A stretch of DNA of 35,129 nt from Bacteroidota bacterium. Its GTDB lineage: Bacteria; Bacteroidota; Bacteroidia; Chitinophagales; Saprospiraceae. Below, one piece after another: positions 32,782 through 35,129 of the stretch (positions within the stretch are counted from its first letter, which is position 1; the number at the start of each line of letters is the position of its first letter). Location: positions 1-35,129 of the forward strand of contig CAUJDW010000018.1 in the NCBI GenBank assembly GCA_963169455.1, written 5' to 3'. Position numbers and translations under genes: made by a program. Under the pieces are notes generated by a model. It did not search any database. It worked only from the letters and a program-made list of their open reading frames with translations, and had not been told where the DNA came from.

Positions 32782-33759
32782 ATGAAAACCGCAGTATTTG
32801 AAACTTATGGATCACCCGATGTAATTCAAATCAGAGAAGTGGAGAAACCCACTCCCAAGGACAATGAAGTGCTCATCAAGGTGCACGCCACTACCGTCAC
32901 TTCCGGGGATGTAAGGGTGCGCAGTTCCACTTACCCCAAAGGCTTGTGGCTGGTAGGGCGCCTGATGATAGGCCTGACAAAACCCCGGGACACCGGCCTG
33001 GGCAACGAGCTGGCGGGAGTGGTCGAGGCGGTAGGCAAAACCGTAACGCGCTTTAAAAAAGGGGACCTGGTGTTCGGAGGGACCGACATGAGCCTGGGCG
33101 CCAATGCGGAATACATCTGCCTGCCGGAAGACGGGCCGCTTGCCCTGAAACCGGCGAACCTGAGCTTTGAGGAAGCTGCCGCTATCCCTTTCGGCGCATT
33201 GACATCCCTGGTGTATCTCCGCGATAAGGGGCGGATCCGCAGCGGAGAGAAAATACTGGTTTACGGCGCATCCGGCAGTTTGGGCACTTATGCGGTGCAA
33301 CTGGCCAAGGCCTTCGGGGCGGAAGTGACGGCAGTATGCAGTACGGCGAATGTGGAAATGGTGAAATCGCTGGGCGCCGACAGGGTCATCGACTACAAGA
33401 AGGAAGATTTTACCCGCAGCGGCCAGGTGTACGATATCATTTACGATGCGGTGGGCAAGACTTCCTTCGCGCAGTGCAAGGAACTGCTTGCTCCCCAGGG
33501 CCGTTATCTCGCACCCGTGGCGGGAATACCGGAGTTCCTGCAGATGCTGTCGACTTCGATGACAAGCGGTAAAAAAGTAATTGGCGGGGTCGCCCTGCAG
33601 CGCCAGGAAGATTTGAATTTCCTCAGGGGGCTCGTCGAGTCCGGGCAGCTGAAACCGGTCATCGACCGCTCCTATCTGCTGGAACAGATCGCCGAGGCCC
33701 ACGGGTATGTGGAAACGGGGCGCAAGAAAGGGAATGTCGTCCTGACGGTGGGCGGGTAG
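32782..33759 (+). CDS. NAD(P)-dependent MDR-family oxidoreductase (quinone oxidoreductase-like)
   Basis: A 325-aa protein of normal length for zinc-free medium-chain dehydrogenases. The N-terminus (MKTAVFETYGSPDVIQIREV, then DNEVLIKVHATTVTSGDVRV) and the nucleotide-binding loop (ILVYGASGSLGTYAVQLAKA, residues about 155-174) are standard. The catalytic zinc ligands of classic alcohol dehydrogenases are not seen, which points to quinone oxidoreductase or alkenal/one oxidoreductase activity with NADPH. Substrate is unknown. AGAAAGGATC precedes the ATG and is a fair ribosome-binding site. It stands alone between two repeat arrays. Confidence 0.9.
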   Translation: MKTAVFETYGSPDVIQIREVEKPTPKDNEVLIKVHATTVTSGDVRVRSSTYPKGLWLVGRLMIGLTKPRDTGLGNELAGVVEAVGKTVTRFKKGDLVFGGTDMSLGANAEYICLPEDGPLALKPANLSFEEAAAIPFGALTSLVYLRDKGRIRSGEKILVYGASGSLGTYAVQLAKAFGAEVTAVCSTANVEMVKSLGADRVIDYKKEDFTRSGQVYDIIYDAVGKTSFAQCKELLAPQGRYLAPVAGIPEFLQMLSTSMTSGKKVIGGVALQRQEDLNFLRGLVESGQLKPVIDRSYLLEQIAEAHGYVETGRKKGNVVLTVGG

Positions 33760-33776
33760 GCCTGAGAAGGGAAGAT

Positions 33777-33915
33777 GTCACGAGGTGGCTGAACGCTGGC
33801 AAACTCCAGGCGAGCCACCCCCTGACTGATGCCGTCAACTAAAGCTGCTCAAGGGCCGCCTGTCAGCGGCTGGCCAAGCCCGGGCCGAACCCAGGCGAAC
33901 CAACTGCTGACAGGC
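33777..33915. repeat. Two further hairpins of the same repeat family
   Basis: First hairpin: GTCACGAGGTGGCT (33777-33790) and AGCCACCCCCTGACT (33813-33827), 12 of 14 paired. Second: GCCTGTCAGCGGCTGG (33858-33873) and CCAACTGCTGACAGGC (33900-33915), 14 of 16 paired. The first stem is the GTCACGGGGTGGCT family; the second stem is different, but both loops contain CCCAGGCGA or TCCAGGCGAG. This fills most of the 250-bp gap before the TIR gene. Confidence 0.7.
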
Positions 33916-34009
33916 ATTGGTGGGCAATGATAGGCATGACAATAGTCATTGCTCTAAACCTTTGGTTTGGCGTAATTTATGAAACTGTCAAACGAAAAAC
34001 CCTGCAGCC

Positions 34010-34990
34010 ATGCCAACAGCAGCCTATCAGTTGTCGGAAGATACGCGCCATTTTCTTGCCTATGTGCCCTGGCGGACGATCCTGGACTGGAGAAGGGAAG
34101 AGATCAAGGCCGGCCGGCCCCACAAGCAGGAGCAGTTGAAGCCTTATGCATACGCCACCCGCATCGGGCAGGCTTATGAACACCTGCGCCCCGGGGATGT
34201 CATCTGGATATTTACCATCCCTTACTATGGGAAATATGGCTCATTCCCCTCCCTGAATACCATGCTGGTGGTTGAAGATCAACTGGACCGGCTTGAGGAG
34301 CAGGATCAACAGCGGCTCAGAAAAGTGCCGGGCTACTTCGATGCCGGGCACAATCAGAGGCAGTGGCGGTACATCTTCTTTGGCGATCCGGAGTACAGCC
34401 GCTACTTCCCCATCAACAACTGTTATGAACTGCTCCGGCCCCTGCTGTCCGGGGAGGCGGCCCGCAAGCTGGAATCCAATGTACAGCATGGCTATGGCCA
34501 TCTGGGCATGATCTTTCAGCGCGCCCGGACGATCGGTGCGGAAGCCGGGCGGCAGTTCTTTGAATTCCAGGAGCGGGTGCAGAAACACAAAAGCCTGTTC
34601 ATCAGCTACCGGCACCGGGAGGAACAGGAACTGGTCGGCAGCGTAGTGGAAGGCCTGCTGCAGGCGGGCGTAGTTTGCTGGTTCGACCTCAACCGCATCC
34701 CGCCGGAGATGTCGAGAGGAGTTGTGAAAGAGCCACTGGAATTTTTTAAAGTGGAACTACTGCAGGCGGTGGAAGGCTGCGACGGCCTGCTGGCCCTGGA
34801 AAGCGAAACCTACTGGGAAAGCTACTGGACGGGCCTGGAATACGGCGCCGCCAAAGCGCTGGAAGCCCGAAATTCCGGCTTCCGCTTCTTTGAGGCAAAG
34901 CTGCCGCTGCTACAATCGGTAACAGAGCGTCAGAAGCTCATCGAAAGGATCAGCCAGGGGGCGCAGTTTTCGATCCTGACGGAAAACTGA
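34010..34990 (+). CDS. TIR-domain protein with an unrecognised N-terminal domain
   Basis: A 326-aa protein. Residues about 194-290 form a TIR domain: KSLFISYRHREEQELVGSVV (strand A and the BB region), GVVCWFDLNRIPPE, then a helix and WTGLEYGAA. Glu277 in GLEYG sits at the place of the catalytic Glu of NAD+-cleaving TIR domains. The first 190 residues have no recognised family; they hold a long mixed segment with RPGDVIWIFTIPYYG and several aromatic motifs, possibly a sensing domain. Bacterial TIR proteins often act in anti-phage defence by depleting NAD+ or making signal molecules. No partner gene (SIR2, cyclase, Argonaute) is adjacent, apart from the defence island 2 kb away. The start at 34010 was chosen as the first ATG that gives coherent sequence. 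Confidence 0.8.
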   Translation: MPTAAYQLSEDTRHFLAYVPWRTILDWRREEIKAGRPHKQEQLKPYAYATRIGQAYEHLRPGDVIWIFTIPYYGKYGSFPSLNTMLVVEDQLDRLEEQDQQRLRKVPGYFDAGHNQRQWRYIFFGDPEYSRYFPINNCYELLRPLLSGEAARKLESNVQHGYGHLGMIFQRARTIGAEAGRQFFEFQERVQKHKSLFISYRHREEQELVGSVVEGLLQAGVVCWFDLNRIPPEMSRGVVKEPLEFFKVELLQAVEGCDGLLALESETYWESYWTGLEYGAAKALEARNSGFRFFEAKLPLLQSVTERQKLIERISQGAQFSILTEN

Positions 34991-34998
34991 ACCCTTCC

Positions 34999-35042
34999 GG
35001 CCGTTTTCTATTTGCCGGGCAGGCAGCGTAAACGCAAGCCGG
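34999..35042 (+). repeat. 44-bp dispersed repeat, second copy
   Basis: Matches the reverse complement of 17124-17167 at 42 of 44 positions, and starts 9 bp after the TIR gene stop. Confidence 0.75.
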
Positions 35043-35108
35043 TAGCGCCGCGGGTAGAAATTCAATAATTTGTTTATCCAGGCTGCCTAAGATGCTCGGA
35101 GAACTAAG

Positions 35109-35129
35109 GGCATAATGGGAAATTATGCC
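35109..35129. repeat. Perfect hairpin at the window edge
   Basis: GGCATAAT (35109-35116), a 5-base loop GGGAA and ATTATGCC (35122-35129) form an 8-bp perfect stem. It ends exactly at the last base, so it may be part of a larger structure that continues outside the window. Confidence 0.6.

Noticed and set aside
33957-33964. AACCTTTG as a promoter for the TIR gene
   Set aside because: The first base of the -7 consensus is wrong and no -33 element is at a proper distance.

Overview
The window looks like chromosomal DNA of a GC-rich member of the Bacteroidota, most likely the Saprospiria/Lewinella-type marine or sludge lineage. The basis is three proteins with type IX secretion (T9SS) C-terminal signals (two type A, one type B/CHU_C), a GWxTD-domain protein, an S16 ribosomal protein with a long Ala/Glu tail, and repeated TAnnTTTG promoter -7 boxes, which are the Bacteroidota consensus. 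No tRNA, rRNA, transposase or CRISPR array was seen.

Layout. 1-9.2 kb: envelope and secreted proteins. These are an FG-GAP/UnbV surface protein, a five-heme cytochrome with a T9SS tail, a lipoprotein with a caspase-like His/Cys arrangement, and a GWxTD protein; two convergent pairs are separated by hairpin terminators. 9.3-19.1 kb: housekeeping and hypothetical genes, namely a YjjX-type NTPase coupled to a lipoprotein, an AsnC/Lrp regulator, a giant choice-of-anchor-L/SprB/CHU_C adhesin, rpsP, three genes of unknown function, and an AI-2E family permease whose leader carries an 8-bp microsatellite. 19.2-22.5 kb: one large signalling protein joining a class III nucleotide cyclase to a MalT-like STAND/LuxR regulator.

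22.7-32.1 kb is a defence island and the most interesting part. On the minus strand, reading from the upstream end, it holds a membrane-anchored colicin-E5/BECR-like protein with a tightly linked small partner, hsdR, a DUF433/DUF5615 (PIN-like) toxin-antitoxin pair, hsdS, a stand-alone HipA N-terminal-like protein, hsdM, and a RelE/ParE module whose toxin has one nonsense codon. hsdS is currently split into two frames exactly at a 7-bp tandem repeat in the linker between its two target-recognition domains, which is the arrangement of a phase-variable specificity gene. A divergent 77-aa controller (C) protein gene has a C-box operator in front of it that closely resembles those of type II restriction systems. 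My working model is that the C protein times expression of the toxin and hsdR side, a second internal promoter in front of the DUF433 gene expresses the antitoxin, S and M genes separately, and repeat slippage switches specificity.

32.2-35.1 kb: a small conserved hypothetical gene running into a 135-bp tandem repeat, an MDR-type oxidoreductase, and a TIR-domain protein with an unrecognised N-terminal domain. Families of hairpin repeats occur in the intergenic spaces and are shared between the two ends of the window.
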